This document shows positions 6,241 through 14,488 of a DNA stretch of 36,686 bases, piece after piece. The translations under genes were made by a program, and so were the position numbers. Source of the DNA: Lachnospiraceae bacterium (lineage in GTDB: Bacteria; Bacillota; Clostridia; Lachnospirales; Lachnospiraceae); contig JAFUKH010000091.1 of the NCBI GenBank assembly GCA_017467845.1, positions 1 to 36,686 of the forward strand, given 5' to 3'. The notes below the pieces were generated by a model, which worked only from the letters and a program-made list of their open reading frames with translations, ran no database searches and was not told where the DNA came from. Within the stretch, counting starts at the first letter, position 1, and each line of letters begins with the position of its first letter.

Positions 6241-7035
6241 TTACTCTTGTACTATCGCCTTCTTCGGACACTTTTGGATACAGGTTCCGCAGGAAGTACA
6301 TTTCTCATAATCAATAACTGCATGGAAATTCTCCACCTTAATTGCCTCAGACGGACAATTCTTTACACAGATTCCGCAGCCGATACAAGCTACGTCACAA
6401 GCCTTCATCGCTACAGGTCCCTTGTCTGTGGAAGAACATGCCACCTTTACAGTTGCCTTCTTCGGTACTAAGGAAATCAGTTTCTTTGGACATACCGCAA
6501 TACACTTACCGCATGCCTTACATGCTTCCTTATCTACCACAGCCACACCATTCACCACATGAATGGCATCAAAAGGACATACCTTCACACAGGTTCCATA
6601 ACCCAAACATCCACTGTTACATCTCTTAGGACCGCCGTTTGGTACAAATGACAGCATACGGCAATCCTCAGCTCCGGTGTATTCATAATCTGTCTTAGCT
6701 TTCTCACAGTCACCCTGACAGTGTACAAATGCCACCATTGGCTCACTTGCTTCACTGGCAACACCCATGATCTCCGCAATGGCGTTTCCAACCTTTTCAC
6801 CGCCTACCGGACAGGCATTGACAGGAGCCTCACCCGCTACAATCGCTGCAGCAAGACCGGAACAGCCCGCATATCCGCAGCCACCACAGTTATTTCCGGG
6901 AAGAGTGCCTAAAATAGCCTCTTCTCTCTCATCTACTTCTACTTTAAATTTGATACCGGCAATACCAAGGAACAAACCAATAAAAATACCGATGGCTCCT
7001 ACAATACCTGCCGCAATAAGAATTCCTAAAGCCAT
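6241..7035 (-). CDS. rnfB: Rnf complex subunit B (ferredoxin-like electron transfer)
   Basis: RnfB carries electrons from reduced ferredoxin into the Rnf complex. The 264-residue protein starts with one membrane helix (about 5-26). A four-Cys cluster motif follows (GNNCGGCGYAGCSGLAAA...NACPVGG), then a Cys-rich central region (CQGDCEKAKTDY, CRMLSFVPNGGPKRCNSGC), and three or more 4Fe-4S ferredoxin motifs: CLGYGTCVKVCPFDAI, CKACGKCIAVCPKKLI, CIGCGICVKNCPSEAI and CTSCGTCIQKCPKKAI. It is the last rnf gene, 12 bases after rnfA, as in clostridial rnfCDGEAB operons. The N-terminal anchor and cluster content are those of a complete subunit. Confidence 0.97.
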   Translation of the reverse strand: MALGILIAAGIVGAIGIFIGLFLGIAGIKFKVEVDEREEAILGTLPGNNCGGCGYAGCSGLAAAIVAGEAPVNACPVGGEKVGNAIAEIMGVASEASEPMVAFVHCQGDCEKAKTDYEYTGAEDCRMLSFVPNGGPKRCNSGCLGYGTCVKVCPFDAIHVVNGVAVVDKEACKACGKCIAVCPKKLISLVPKKATVKVACSSTDKGPVAMKACDVACIGCGICVKNCPSEAIKVENFHAVIDYEKCTSCGTCIQKCPKKAIVQE

Positions 7036-7047
7036 ATGTGCACCTCC

Positions 7048-7632
7048 TTACAAAAGTCCGGAGAAGCCACAGAAAGCAATTGCCATAAGTCCTGCAGTTA
7101 CCAGAACGATAGGCATGCCCTTGAAGCTTTCAGGAACATCATTGTACTGAATTTTCTCACGAATACCGGCCAAAATAATGATAGAAATCGTAAAACCTGC
7201 GGATGTAGCAAAACCATTCACCACACCAGCCAAAATGCCGTATTCCTTCTGCACATTGGTAAGTGCCACGCCAAGAACCGCACAGTTGGTGGTAATAAGC
7301 GGAAGGTATACACCCAGTGCCTCATACAAAGCCGGAAGTGCCTTACGCAAAAACATTTCTACAAACTGTACCAACGCTGCAATTACTAAAATAAAGCAGA
7401 TTGTCTGGAGATATTCAATGCCTAAAGGTACTAAAAGAAACTTGTACATTACACCCGCAACTGCACTTGCAAGGGTAATAACGAAAATAACGGCCACACC
7501 CATTCCCACTGCGGTGTTGGTCTTTTTAGAAACACCAAGGAAGGGACAGAGTCCTAAAAACTGACTAAGTACTACATTACTTACCAGAGAAGAACTAATT
7601 AAGATAATAAGCAAATCTTTTACAGTTTCCAT
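7048..7632 (-). CDS. rnfA: Rnf complex membrane subunit A
   Basis: RnfA is an integral membrane subunit (homologous to RnfE and NqrE/NqrD) that helps form the ion channel and an intramembrane iron-sulfur site. The 194-residue length is normal. Six hydrophobic helices are visible, and the two conserved half-site motifs are VVLSQFLGLCPFLGVS and LPLITTNCAVLGVAL, each with the Cys implicated in the membrane cluster. The stop of rnfE is directly followed by the rnfA start, so the two are tightly coupled. Confidence 0.97.
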   Translation of the reverse strand: METVKDLLIILISSSLVSNVVLSQFLGLCPFLGVSKKTNTAVGMGVAVIFVITLASAVAGVMYKFLLVPLGIEYLQTICFILVIAALVQFVEMFLRKALPALYEALGVYLPLITTNCAVLGVALTNVQKEYGILAGVVNGFATSAGFTISIIILAGIREKIQYNDVPESFKGMPIVLVTAGLMAIAFCGFSGLL

Positions 7633-8382
7633 TTAATTCTCCTCCTTTACATCTTTTTTATCTAACTCAACTGTTGCTTCCGTAGTGTCATAGAATCGCT
7701 TGCCGCAGCCCTTTTCGCCACAGTTCATACAATCCTCGCTACAACCGGAACCAATCTTGCTGGTGTCCTTTCCCTTCTTAGCCCCACTAATCTTAATATA
7801 GTTTTGAACCGCAGTAAGGGTTGCAAGTACGAAGAACGCACCCGGAGCAAGTACAAAGATACCGATCGGAGTATAGCTTTCCGGCATCACACGATAACCG
7901 AATACCTCACCTACGCCCAGAAGCTCTCTGAAACCACCGATTAAGGTAAGTGCTATGGAGAAACCAAGTCCCATACCCACACCATCAAATAAGGACGGAA
8001 TTGGTGAATTAAAGTATGCATAACTCTCTGCACGGCCTAAAATGATACAGTTTACTACAATCAGCGGAATGTAAACACCCAACGCATCATTTAATGAAGG
8101 CAGATACGCCTTTAATAATAACTCTACCACTGTTACGAAAGATGCAATAATAACGATAAATGCAGGAATACGTACCTTATTCGGAATAATGTTTCTCATA
8201 AGAGAAATAATCATATTACTGAGGGCAAGTACTGCCGCAGTGGTAAGTCCCATGCCCAAACCATTCATTGCAGAAGTGGTAACCGCCAAAGTAGGACACA
8301 TACCCAGCGTTAATACGAAGGTAGGATTCTCTTTGATAATACCGTTTACCAAACGTTCTGTTACATTTGATTTCCCTGCCAT
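7633..8382 (-). CDS. rnfE: Rnf complex membrane subunit E with Cys-rich tail
   Basis: RnfE is the paralogue of RnfA and contributes the second half of the membrane channel and cluster site. The conserved motifs are NPTFVLTLGMCPTLAVTTSA and YIPLIVVNCIILGRAE. The membrane core spans about residues 1-200. Beyond it is a polar tail (about 203-249) carrying four cysteines at 214, 218, 221 and 226 (C-x3-C-x2-C-x4-C), a possible metal or Fe-S ligand set not present in the short RnfE proteins of proteobacteria. It lies one base from rnfG and directly abuts rnfA. Confidence 0.96.
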   Translation of the reverse strand: MAGKSNVTERLVNGIIKENPTFVLTLGMCPTLAVTTSAMNGLGMGLTTAAVLALSNMIISLMRNIIPNKVRIPAFIVIIASFVTVVELLLKAYLPSLNDALGVYIPLIVVNCIILGRAESYAYFNSPIPSLFDGVGMGLGFSIALTLIGGFRELLGVGEVFGYRVMPESYTPIGIFVLAPGAFFVLATLTAVQNYIKISGAKKGKDTSKIGSGCSEDCMNCGEKGCGKRFYDTTEATVELDKKDVKEEN

Positions 8383-8383
8383 A

Positions 8384-9010
8384 CTACCTACCTCCTTCCG
8401 CTAACTCTTCTGTTACAACTCTAACCGCACCATTTACTGCATTTACCACAGCGTCACTGGTAACAGTTGCGCCGGTGATGGCATCAATCTCAGAAGGTGC
8501 TGTACTTCCGTTCTTTGTAACGGTAAATGCTACTGCATCCTTGCCTGCAAACTGAGGTACCAATACCTCTTCCGCATTCATACCAAGACCCGGAGTCTCA
8601 GCGATTTCCAGAATGGATACACCACTTACTTTTGCCTCTGCAGAAATACCTACATAAATAACAATATTGCCGCCGTAGCCTTCCTTCGTGGTAGACTCTA
8701 CTACATATCCCTTTGTAGAACCATCCTGGGCAAGTGCCTTGAAAATCGTTCCGATTTCTACACCGGTATCTTTAAGTTCAGTAGTCAACTGCGCAGTAGG
8801 AATATACCCAGTCTCTTCAAAGGTCACGTCCGTCTCTCCCGGGAATACTGCCGCACAGGCTTCCTGGATTGCCCTCGCTTCCTGAGCCGCAATGGGAGCC
8901 TTGGTAATCTGATAAACAAAGCCCAGAATAAGTCCTGAAATCAAGGTAATTGCAAATAAAATCACCGCATCCTTCAGCATCAAAGAAATGTCTTTATTCT
9001 TATTTTCCAT
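8384..9010 (-). CDS. rnfG: Rnf complex FMN-binding subunit G
   Basis: RnfG holds a covalently bound FMN outside the membrane. After one N-terminal helix (about 10-32) comes an FMN-binding domain; the flavinylation motif is DAITGATVTSDAVVNAV near the C-terminus, where the second Thr of TGATVTS is the expected FMN attachment residue. The start is placed at the ATG at 9010 (MENKNKDISL), preceded by AAAGGTAGG inside the end of rnfD; an upstream GTG at 9019 is possible. The 11-base overlap with rnfD points to translational coupling. Confidence 0.95.
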   Translation of the reverse strand: MENKNKDISLMLKDAVILFAITLISGLILGFVYQITKAPIAAQEARAIQEACAAVFPGETDVTFEETGYIPTAQLTTELKDTGVEIGTIFKALAQDGSTKGYVVESTTKEGYGGNIVIYVGISAEAKVSGVSILEIAETPGLGMNAEEVLVPQFAGKDAVAFTVTKNGSTAPSEIDAITGATVTSDAVVNAVNGAVRVVTEELAEGGR

Positions 9011-9947
9011 TCTTCGCACCTACCTTTCCGCCAAAAGGAACAGGCATTGTGAATTTCTCAATCAAAGGTGTAACAATGTTTCCTAAAATAATTGCATAGG
9101 ATACACCCTCTGCAGATGGTCCGAAAATACGGAAAATACCGGTCATAATACCCAGGAAAATACCAAATACAATCTGTCCCTTGCCGGTAATCGGTCTTGT
9201 TACATAGTCGGTTGCCATAAAGAAAGCACCGAGCATCAGACCACCACCGGATAACTGTGCTGACATATACTGCAGGTCAAATCCCCTGCCACCAAATACA
9301 AGCACAAAAATTGCAAAGGATACAATATAACTTCCCGGAATCTTAAGGTCAATAATCCCTGCCATAATTAGGACACATGCACCGAACACAATGGCAATCA
9401 TACTTGTCTCACCAATGGTTCCGGCAGTCTTACCGATAATCATATCCGTTACGTTTACCACCCCACCGGCCTTTAATGCAGCCAAAGGTGTGGCTCCGGT
9501 ATATGCGTCACAGGTAAAGTCGGTCATCAGTGCCGGGAAGGAAATTAGTAAGAAGCATCTTGCTGCAAGAGCAGGATTCATAAAGTTCTGACCTAAGCCC
9601 CCGAATAACATCTTAACTACTAAAATAGCAAATACGCTACCCATTGCACCAATCCAAAGGGGGGCACTTACCGGCAGATTAAGTGCCAGTAAAAGTCCGG
9701 TTACCACAGCAGATAAATCGCTGATAGTCTGCTTCTTACGGATTAATCCGAATACAAACTCTGTCAGCACTGCTGAGCCCACAGTAATCAGCACATGGAA
9801 CAGTGCACGAATTCCAAAATTATAAATACCAAATCCTGTTGCCGGCATAAGTGCAAGCACCACCATCATCATAATACCGTTGGTGCTCACCTTAGAACGC
9901 ACATGAGGATTGGACGATACTTTGTACATTTTCATTTCTTCACTCAT
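9000..9947 (-). CDS. rnfD: Rnf complex membrane subunit D
   Basis: RnfD (NqrB homologue) is a polytopic membrane subunit carrying covalent FMN and taking part in ion translocation. The 315-residue length is usual. About nine hydrophobic segments are visible. The flavin attachment motif is CDAYTGATPLAALK, matching the S/TGATxL consensus, and GLGQNFMNPALAARCFLL is a conserved family segment. The start ATG has AGGAGG eight bases upstream. It sits 12 bases after rnfC. Confidence 0.97.
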   Translation of the reverse strand: MSEEMKMYKVSSNPHVRSKVSTNGIMMMVVLALMPATGFGIYNFGIRALFHVLITVGSAVLTEFVFGLIRKKQTISDLSAVVTGLLLALNLPVSAPLWIGAMGSVFAILVVKMLFGGLGQNFMNPALAARCFLLISFPALMTDFTCDAYTGATPLAALKAGGVVNVTDMIIGKTAGTIGETSMIAIVFGACVLIMAGIIDLKIPGSYIVSFAIFVLVFGGRGFDLQYMSAQLSGGGLMLGAFFMATDYVTRPITGKGQIVFGIFLGIMTGIFRIFGPSAEGVSYAIILGNIVTPLIEKFTMPVPFGGKVGAKNGK

Positions 9948-9959
9948 CTTCCCATCCTC

Positions 9960-11276
9960 CTACTTTTTCTTCTTCGCCAACTGGATTTTTCTCATGGATT
10001 TAATCTCCTGAGTAAGTGGTCTCTTGGCCGGACACACGAAGCTGCAGCAGCCGCATTCACAGCATTCCATACCATTTAAGGAAAGGAAGCACTCCTCGTC
10101 AAAATGCTCTGCCGCACTTGCGACCTTACTAGGCACAATTCTACCCGGACATACCTCTACGCAACGCCCGCAGTTGATACATGGTCCCGGCTCACTTGCA
10201 GATACCTCGTCATGAGTCAGACATAAAAGTGCAGTAGAAGTCTTGGTAGATGGCACGTCCAAACCAAACATACTAAAGCCCATCATAGGACCGCCACAGA
10301 CAATCTTCTCCGGCTGAGTCTTAAAGCCCCCTGCTTCTTCTACCAGCTGGGCATAGTTCATACCGATTCGAATCTTGAAGTTCTGAGGACTTACAATAGC
10401 ATCACCGGTAACCGTAACCACTCTCTCCATGAGCGGTCTTCCCTCCATTACTGCTCTGTAAATTGCGCAGATAGTATCCACGTTATTTACTACGCAGCCC
10501 GCATCTGCCGGTAACATCTTAGAATTAATCTGTCTGCCGGTAGTTGCATAAATAAGGGTACGCTCTGCACCCTGGGGATACTTGGTTTTTAGGGACTTAA
10601 CCACGATGCGTGGCTCGTCCTTGGTCAGATCTCTTAAAATCTTGATACAATCCGGCTTATTGTCCTCTATCGCAAGAATACCAAGAGCATTGTCAAAAAG
10701 CTTAAGAACAATCTTAAGACCTCCCACAACCTTCTCCGGTTCCTCCATCATACGGCGATAGTCGGATGTGAGATAAGGCTCACACTCTGCACAGTTGGCA
10801 ATTACGTAATCAATCTTCTCCGGCTCCTTTGGAGAAAGCTTGATAAATGTAGGGAAGCCTGCGCCACCCATACCAACAATACCGGCCTCTTTCACTGCGT
10901 TTACAATATCTTCCTTGGTCATCTGCTCCAAAGGCTTTAACGGCTTTAACTCTACTTCCTCGTAAAGTTCATCATTCTCCACGACGATACTCATTACGCT
11001 GTCGCCTGTTACAACTCTTCTTGGTTCGATATTTTTAACGGTACCGGATACCGTAGCATAAATTGGCGCTGATACAAATCCGGTCGCCTCTGCAATCTTC
11101 TGTCCTACAAGAACTCTGTCGCCCTTTGCGACAATTGCCGTTGCAGGAGCTCCAATGTGCTGGGACAGAGGATATACCATGTCCCCTTTAGGCAATACGG
11201 TCTTAATTGGTTTATCCTTAGATAAATCCTTACCATCATATGGGTGTACACCACCAATAAAGGATGCTCTTGCCAT
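9960..11276 (-). CDS. rnfC: Rnf complex NADH-binding subunit C
   Basis: RnfC is the cytoplasmic NAD(H)-binding peripheral subunit. The 438-residue protein has an N-terminal barrel-sandwich/biotinyl-lipoyl-like region (SFIGGVHPYDGKDLSKD... through ATVSGTVKNIEPR), a central NuoF-like FMN/NAD fold (GGAGFPTFIKL; the family PQGAERTLIYA segment), and two C-terminal 4Fe-4S motifs, CINCGRCVEVCP and CCECGCCSFVCP. I set the start at the ATG at 11276 (MARASFIGG): TAGGAG lies six bases before it and homology begins there, whereas the 22 extra codons from 11342 look non-conserved. It heads the rnfCDGEAB order usual in Clostridia. No convincing promoter hexamers were found in the AT-rich 124-base gap to the divergent gene. 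Confidence 0.96.
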   Translation of the reverse strand: MARASFIGGVHPYDGKDLSKDKPIKTVLPKGDMVYPLSQHIGAPATAIVAKGDRVLVGQKIAEATGFVSAPIYATVSGTVKNIEPRRVVTGDSVMSIVVENDELYEEVELKPLKPLEQMTKEDIVNAVKEAGIVGMGGAGFPTFIKLSPKEPEKIDYVIANCAECEPYLTSDYRRMMEEPEKVVGGLKIVLKLFDNALGILAIEDNKPDCIKILRDLTKDEPRIVVKSLKTKYPQGAERTLIYATTGRQINSKMLPADAGCVVNNVDTICAIYRAVMEGRPLMERVVTVTGDAIVSPQNFKIRIGMNYAQLVEEAGGFKTQPEKIVCGGPMMGFSMFGLDVPSTKTSTALLCLTHDEVSASEPGPCINCGRCVEVCPGRIVPSKVASAAEHFDEECFLSLNGMECCECGCCSFVCPAKRPLTQEIKSMRKIQLAKKKK

Positions 11277-11412
11277 ATTTCTCCTACCTTTCTCTAATTG
11301 TTGTGTGTATTTATCTTTTAATTTTACTATTTTTTCAAACAAAATACTACAGATTTTTATGATTTTATGGTACGATTATTAAGAAAAGAATTTTAATGAA
11401 ATGGAGTCAGGT

Positions 11413-12516
11413 ATGAAATCGGTTTGTGCAAAGATTGAGAATTTTGATATCGCTTATCCTTTAGAGCGGCATCTGCCTTTAGATAAAGCACTTTTTCTGG
11501 ATATTGAAACCACAGGCTTCACTGCAAAGGGCGCATATCTTTACTTAATTGGCTGTGCTTTTTACAGCGGTGAGAGCTGGTATATCCGCCAGTGGTTTGC
11601 AGAAAGCTACGAGGACGAAAAGGCAGTGCTTGAGTCGTTTTTTGACTTTGCCAAGGATTATCGCTATTTAATCCATTTTAACGGTAATAATTTCGACCTG
11701 CCGTTTATCACCCAGAAGTGCCAGCTTCTAGACCTTCCCTACAATTTTGATGAGTATGAGGGGCTTGATATTTACAAGCGCATTTCTCCCTATAAATATT
11801 TCTTAAAGTTGCCAAACTGTAAGCAGAAAACTATCGAAGTCTTCCTTGGTCTTGATAGAGAAGATACTTTCAGCGGCGGCGAATTAATTGGTATCTACCA
11901 TGATTATGTAAAGAATCCTACGGAATACGCTCAGGACTGCCTGCTTCTGCACAACTTTGAAGATATAAAGGGCATGCTGGAAATCCTACCGGTACTGGCC
12001 TATTATGACCTGTTCCACAGCGAAGTGAAAGCAAGAAAGGTACAGGCCAACTCTTACAAAGACATCTCCGGAGGCAGGCATCAGGAGCTGTTAATGACGA
12101 TTGTCTTCCCGGTTCCTCTCCCACAGGAAATCTCCTGCGCATGGGGCAACCTTTACTTCAAGGGCAACGGCACCGAGGGCCAGATTCGTGTTCCTATCTA
12201 CGAGGAAGAGTTGAAATACTTCTACTCTAACTACAAGGATTACTACTACCTCCCCGCAGAGGATGTGGCCCTCCATAAATCCGTAGCCAGCTTCGTGGAT
12301 AAGGATCATCGCATCCAGGCCACCAGCGCTACCTGCTACACCAGAAAGTTCTCTTCTTATCTGCCTCAGTGGGATTATGTGATTGAGCCATTCTTTAAGA
12401 GGGAATACAAGAGCAAAGAGCTTTTCTTTGAGGTAACGGACGAGCTCAAGCGTGACAGACCGGCATTTACTAAGTATGCTAATCATATATTGTCTGTTTT
12501 GAAGCAGAACTATTAA
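11413..12516 (+). CDS. YprB-like RNase H-fold exonuclease
   Basis: The 367-residue protein carries an N-terminal RNase_H_2-type (DEDD 3'-5' exonuclease-like) domain (about 25-190). Exo I is LFLDIETTGF with Asp and Glu, Exo II is LIHFNGNNFDLPFI, and the third site is around YAQDCLLLHNFEDI, where a further Asp sits. This matches YprB-like predicted nucleases of Firmicutes. The rest of the protein (about 200-367) is unassigned and ends in a helix rich in lysine. The start is set at the ATG at 11413 because GGAG (11403-11406) lies six bases before it; the ATG at 11401 has no ribosome site. It is transcribed alone, divergent from rnfC and convergent with cheR, with a shared terminator. Confidence 0.82.
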   Translation: MKSVCAKIENFDIAYPLERHLPLDKALFLDIETTGFTAKGAYLYLIGCAFYSGESWYIRQWFAESYEDEKAVLESFFDFAKDYRYLIHFNGNNFDLPFITQKCQLLDLPYNFDEYEGLDIYKRISPYKYFLKLPNCKQKTIEVFLGLDREDTFSGGELIGIYHDYVKNPTEYAQDCLLLHNFEDIKGMLEILPVLAYYDLFHSEVKARKVQANSYKDISGGRHQELLMTIVFPVPLPQEISCAWGNLYFKGNGTEGQIRVPIYEEELKYFYSNYKDYYYLPAEDVALHKSVASFVDKDHRIQATSATCYTRKFSSYLPQWDYVIEPFFKREYKSKELFFEVTDELKRDRPAFTKYANHILSVLKQNY

Positions 12517-12520
12517 AAAT

Positions 12521-12567
12521 AAAAGCTGTGAATTTCTTTCGAAATTCACAGCTTAATTTTTTGTTTT
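12521..12567. terminator. bidirectional intrinsic terminator
   Basis: A perfect 14-bp stem (12523-12536 with 12541-12554, loop TTTC) is followed on the plus strand by AATTTTTTGTTTT and on the minus strand by TTATTTTTAA. It lies seven bases after the exonuclease stop and ends one base before the cheR stop codon region, so it serves both convergent genes. Confidence 0.92.
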
Positions 12568-13342
12568 AAACCTTTTCGTAGAAGAAAGAACTCTTTCTAC
12601 TATACCCAATATCACGGTGATTAATAATCTGTTCGGTACTACCGATGAACAAGAATCCACCCGGTTTTAAATTCTTCTGGAACTTCACGAACACCTCGTC
12701 CTTTGCTTCCTCTGTAAAGTAAATCAATACATTTCTGCACACGATTAAATGACAGTCGGAAGGATAAGTATCCTTTAATAAATTGTGTTCCTTAAACTCT
12801 ACACGAGCCTTGATTTCATCGGAAATCTTGTAGGAAGGACCTACCTGGGTAAAGTATTTCTTCTTAAATTCCTCCGGAACAGAAGCGATACTCTTGGCAT
12901 TATAAAGTCCCACCTTAGCCTTTGCAATAACCTGCTTATCAAGGTCTGTAGCGATAATCTTAATCTGATTCAGTGGTACATGCTTGGAAAGCGCCATAAC
13001 CAAAGAATATGGCTCATCGCCTGTTGAGCAGGCAGCACTCCAAATCTTTAAGTTCTTGCCGAATTTCTGGATTAACTCCGGGAAAATCTGCTCGTCCAAC
13101 ATCTTCCACTGATCAGGATTACGATAGAACTCGGAAACATTGATTGTAATATAATTTACAAATTCCTCAAACAGTTCTTTATCATCCTTCAAACCCTGAA
13201 CGTATTTATCGTATCCTTCGATTTTATGCTTTGCAATCAACGTATCAATGCGTCTCTTCATCTGCTTCTCTTTGTAAGCATTCAAATCAATGGATGTTAA
13301 AGCAAACACTTGCTTTTTAAAGTACTCGTAATCGTATACCAT
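12566..13342 (-). CDS. cheR: CheR-type protein-glutamate O-methyltransferase
   Basis: CheR methylates glutamates of chemoreceptors with S-adenosylmethionine in the cytoplasm. The 258-residue protein has the helical N-terminal CheR domain (about 1-75, VYDYEYFKKQVFALTSIDLNAYK start, basic helix KEKQMKRRIDTLI). The Rossmann methyltransferase domain follows, with the SAM motif IWSAACSTGDEPYSLVMAL, the acidic IIATDLDKQVI and the CRNVLIYF motif. It ends near the standard length with no TPR tail. It lies 18 bases after rpsA on the same strand and before the shared terminator, without other chemotaxis genes, so it appears to be the last gene of a translation-associated unit. Confidence 0.93.
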   Translation of the reverse strand: MVYDYEYFKKQVFALTSIDLNAYKEKQMKRRIDTLIAKHKIEGYDKYVQGLKDDKELFEEFVNYITINVSEFYRNPDQWKMLDEQIFPELIQKFGKNLKIWSAACSTGDEPYSLVMALSKHVPLNQIKIIATDLDKQVIAKAKVGLYNAKSIASVPEEFKKKYFTQVGPSYKISDEIKARVEFKEHNLLKDTYPSDCHLIVCRNVLIYFTEEAKDEVFVKFQKNLKPGGFLFIGSTEQIINHRDIGYSRKSSFFYEKV

Positions 13343-13360
13343 ACCTACTCACCAAGAAAA

Positions 13361-14488
13361 TTATTCAGCATCTTCTGCAATCACTGCATCGATATCTACA
13401 GATGCAACATCTGCATCATCCTCTTCCTTTGCTTCAGGAGCATACATAGCCTTAACACTTAAAGAAATCTTCTTATCTGCTTCGTTGAAATCTACAACCT
13501 TAGCAGTGATTTCATCGCCAACCTTAAGCACGTCTGAAGGCTTCTCAATATGATCCTTAGAAATCTGAGAAACGTGAAGTAATGCATCCACTCCAGCCTC
13601 TAACTCAACGAATGCACCGAAGTCAGTCATTCTTGCAACCTTACCGGTTACTTCCATACCAACTGCGTACTTCTCAGCTGCATCCTTCCAAGGATTAGCA
13701 TCGTCAAACTTTAATGAAAGAGCAATCTTGTTGCCGGTGATTTCCTTAACTAATACGTCAAGCTTATCACCAACCTTAAATACCTTCTTAGGATGCTCAA
13801 CTCTTCCCCAGCTCATCTCTGAAATGTGGAGTAATCCGTCAGCACCGCCTAAATCGATGAATGCACCGAAATCGGTAACATTCTTAACGGTTCCTTCTAC
13901 AACATCGCCTTCTTTAATCTTCTCGAATAATTCCTTCTGAAGCTCAGCCTTCTTAGCTGCAACGAGCTGTCTTCTGTCACCGATATATCTTCTTCTCTTA
14001 GGATTGTACTCAGTAACAACGAACTGGATTTCCTGTCCTGCATACTTAGATAAATCCTTCTCATAGCTGTCTGAAACAAGGCTTGCAGGAATGAAGATTC
14101 TTACTTCGTCAACTACTACGCTTAAGCCACCTTCTAATACCTGTGCAACAGTTGCAGTTAAAACTTCCTTGTTGTTGTATGCTTCTTCGATTCTCTTGTT
14201 TCCTCTGTCAGCTGCAAGACGCTTATAAGTTAATACAACCTGTCCTTCGCCATCGTTTACTTTGAGGACTTTAACCTCCATAGTGTCGCCTACTTTTACA
14301 ACAGTGGTAAGGTCAACGCCAGCTTCGTTAGTATACTCGCTTCTGGTAAGGATACCATCTGACTTATAACCGATGTTTAAGACAATCTCTTCAGGCTTAA
14401 CATCGATAACTGTACCTTCAACTACCTCTCCTGTATGAATAGTCTTTAATGATTCTTCCAACATTTGTTCAAAAGTTAATTCTGACAT
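13361..14488 (-). CDS. rpsA: 30S ribosomal protein S1-like RNA-binding protein
   Basis: The 375-residue protein contains four S1 (OB-fold) repeats: about 17-85 (VVEGTVIDVKPEEIVLNIG), 102-165 (ATVAQVLEGGLSVVVDEVRIFIP), 188-258 (GTVKNVTDFGAFIDLGGADG) and 275-343 (GKVARMTDFGAFVELEAGVD). Repeats three and four have the strongest RNA-binding consensus, with LLHISEMSW and LLHVSQIS. E. coli S1 has six repeats; four is usual in Firmicutes. The end is acidic. GAGGAGG, eight bases before the ATG, lies inside the end of ispH, and the two coding regions overlap by 20 bases in different frames, so translation is probably coupled. In some Clostridia the two are one fused gene. Confidence 0.95.
   Translation of the reverse strand: MSELTFEQMLEESLKTIHTGEVVEGTVIDVKPEEIVLNIGYKSDGILTRSEYTNEAGVDLTTVVKVGDTMEVKVLKVNDGEGQVVLTYKRLAADRGNKRIEEAYNNKEVLTATVAQVLEGGLSVVVDEVRIFIPASLVSDSYEKDLSKYAGQEIQFVVTEYNPKRRRYIGDRRQLVAAKKAELQKELFEKIKEGDVVEGTVKNVTDFGAFIDLGGADGLLHISEMSWGRVEHPKKVFKVGDKLDVLVKEITGNKIALSLKFDDANPWKDAAEKYAVGMEVTGKVARMTDFGAFVELEAGVDALLHVSQISKDHIEKPSDVLKVGDEITAKVVDFNEADKKISLSVKAMYAPEAKEEDDADVASVDIDAVIAEDAE

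Noticed and set aside
14469-14488. Frameshift or sequencing error splitting a fused ispH-rpsA gene
   Set aside because: rpsA has its own ATG with an ideal GAGGAGG eight bases upstream, and ispH has a normal C-terminal end, so both look like intact separate genes.
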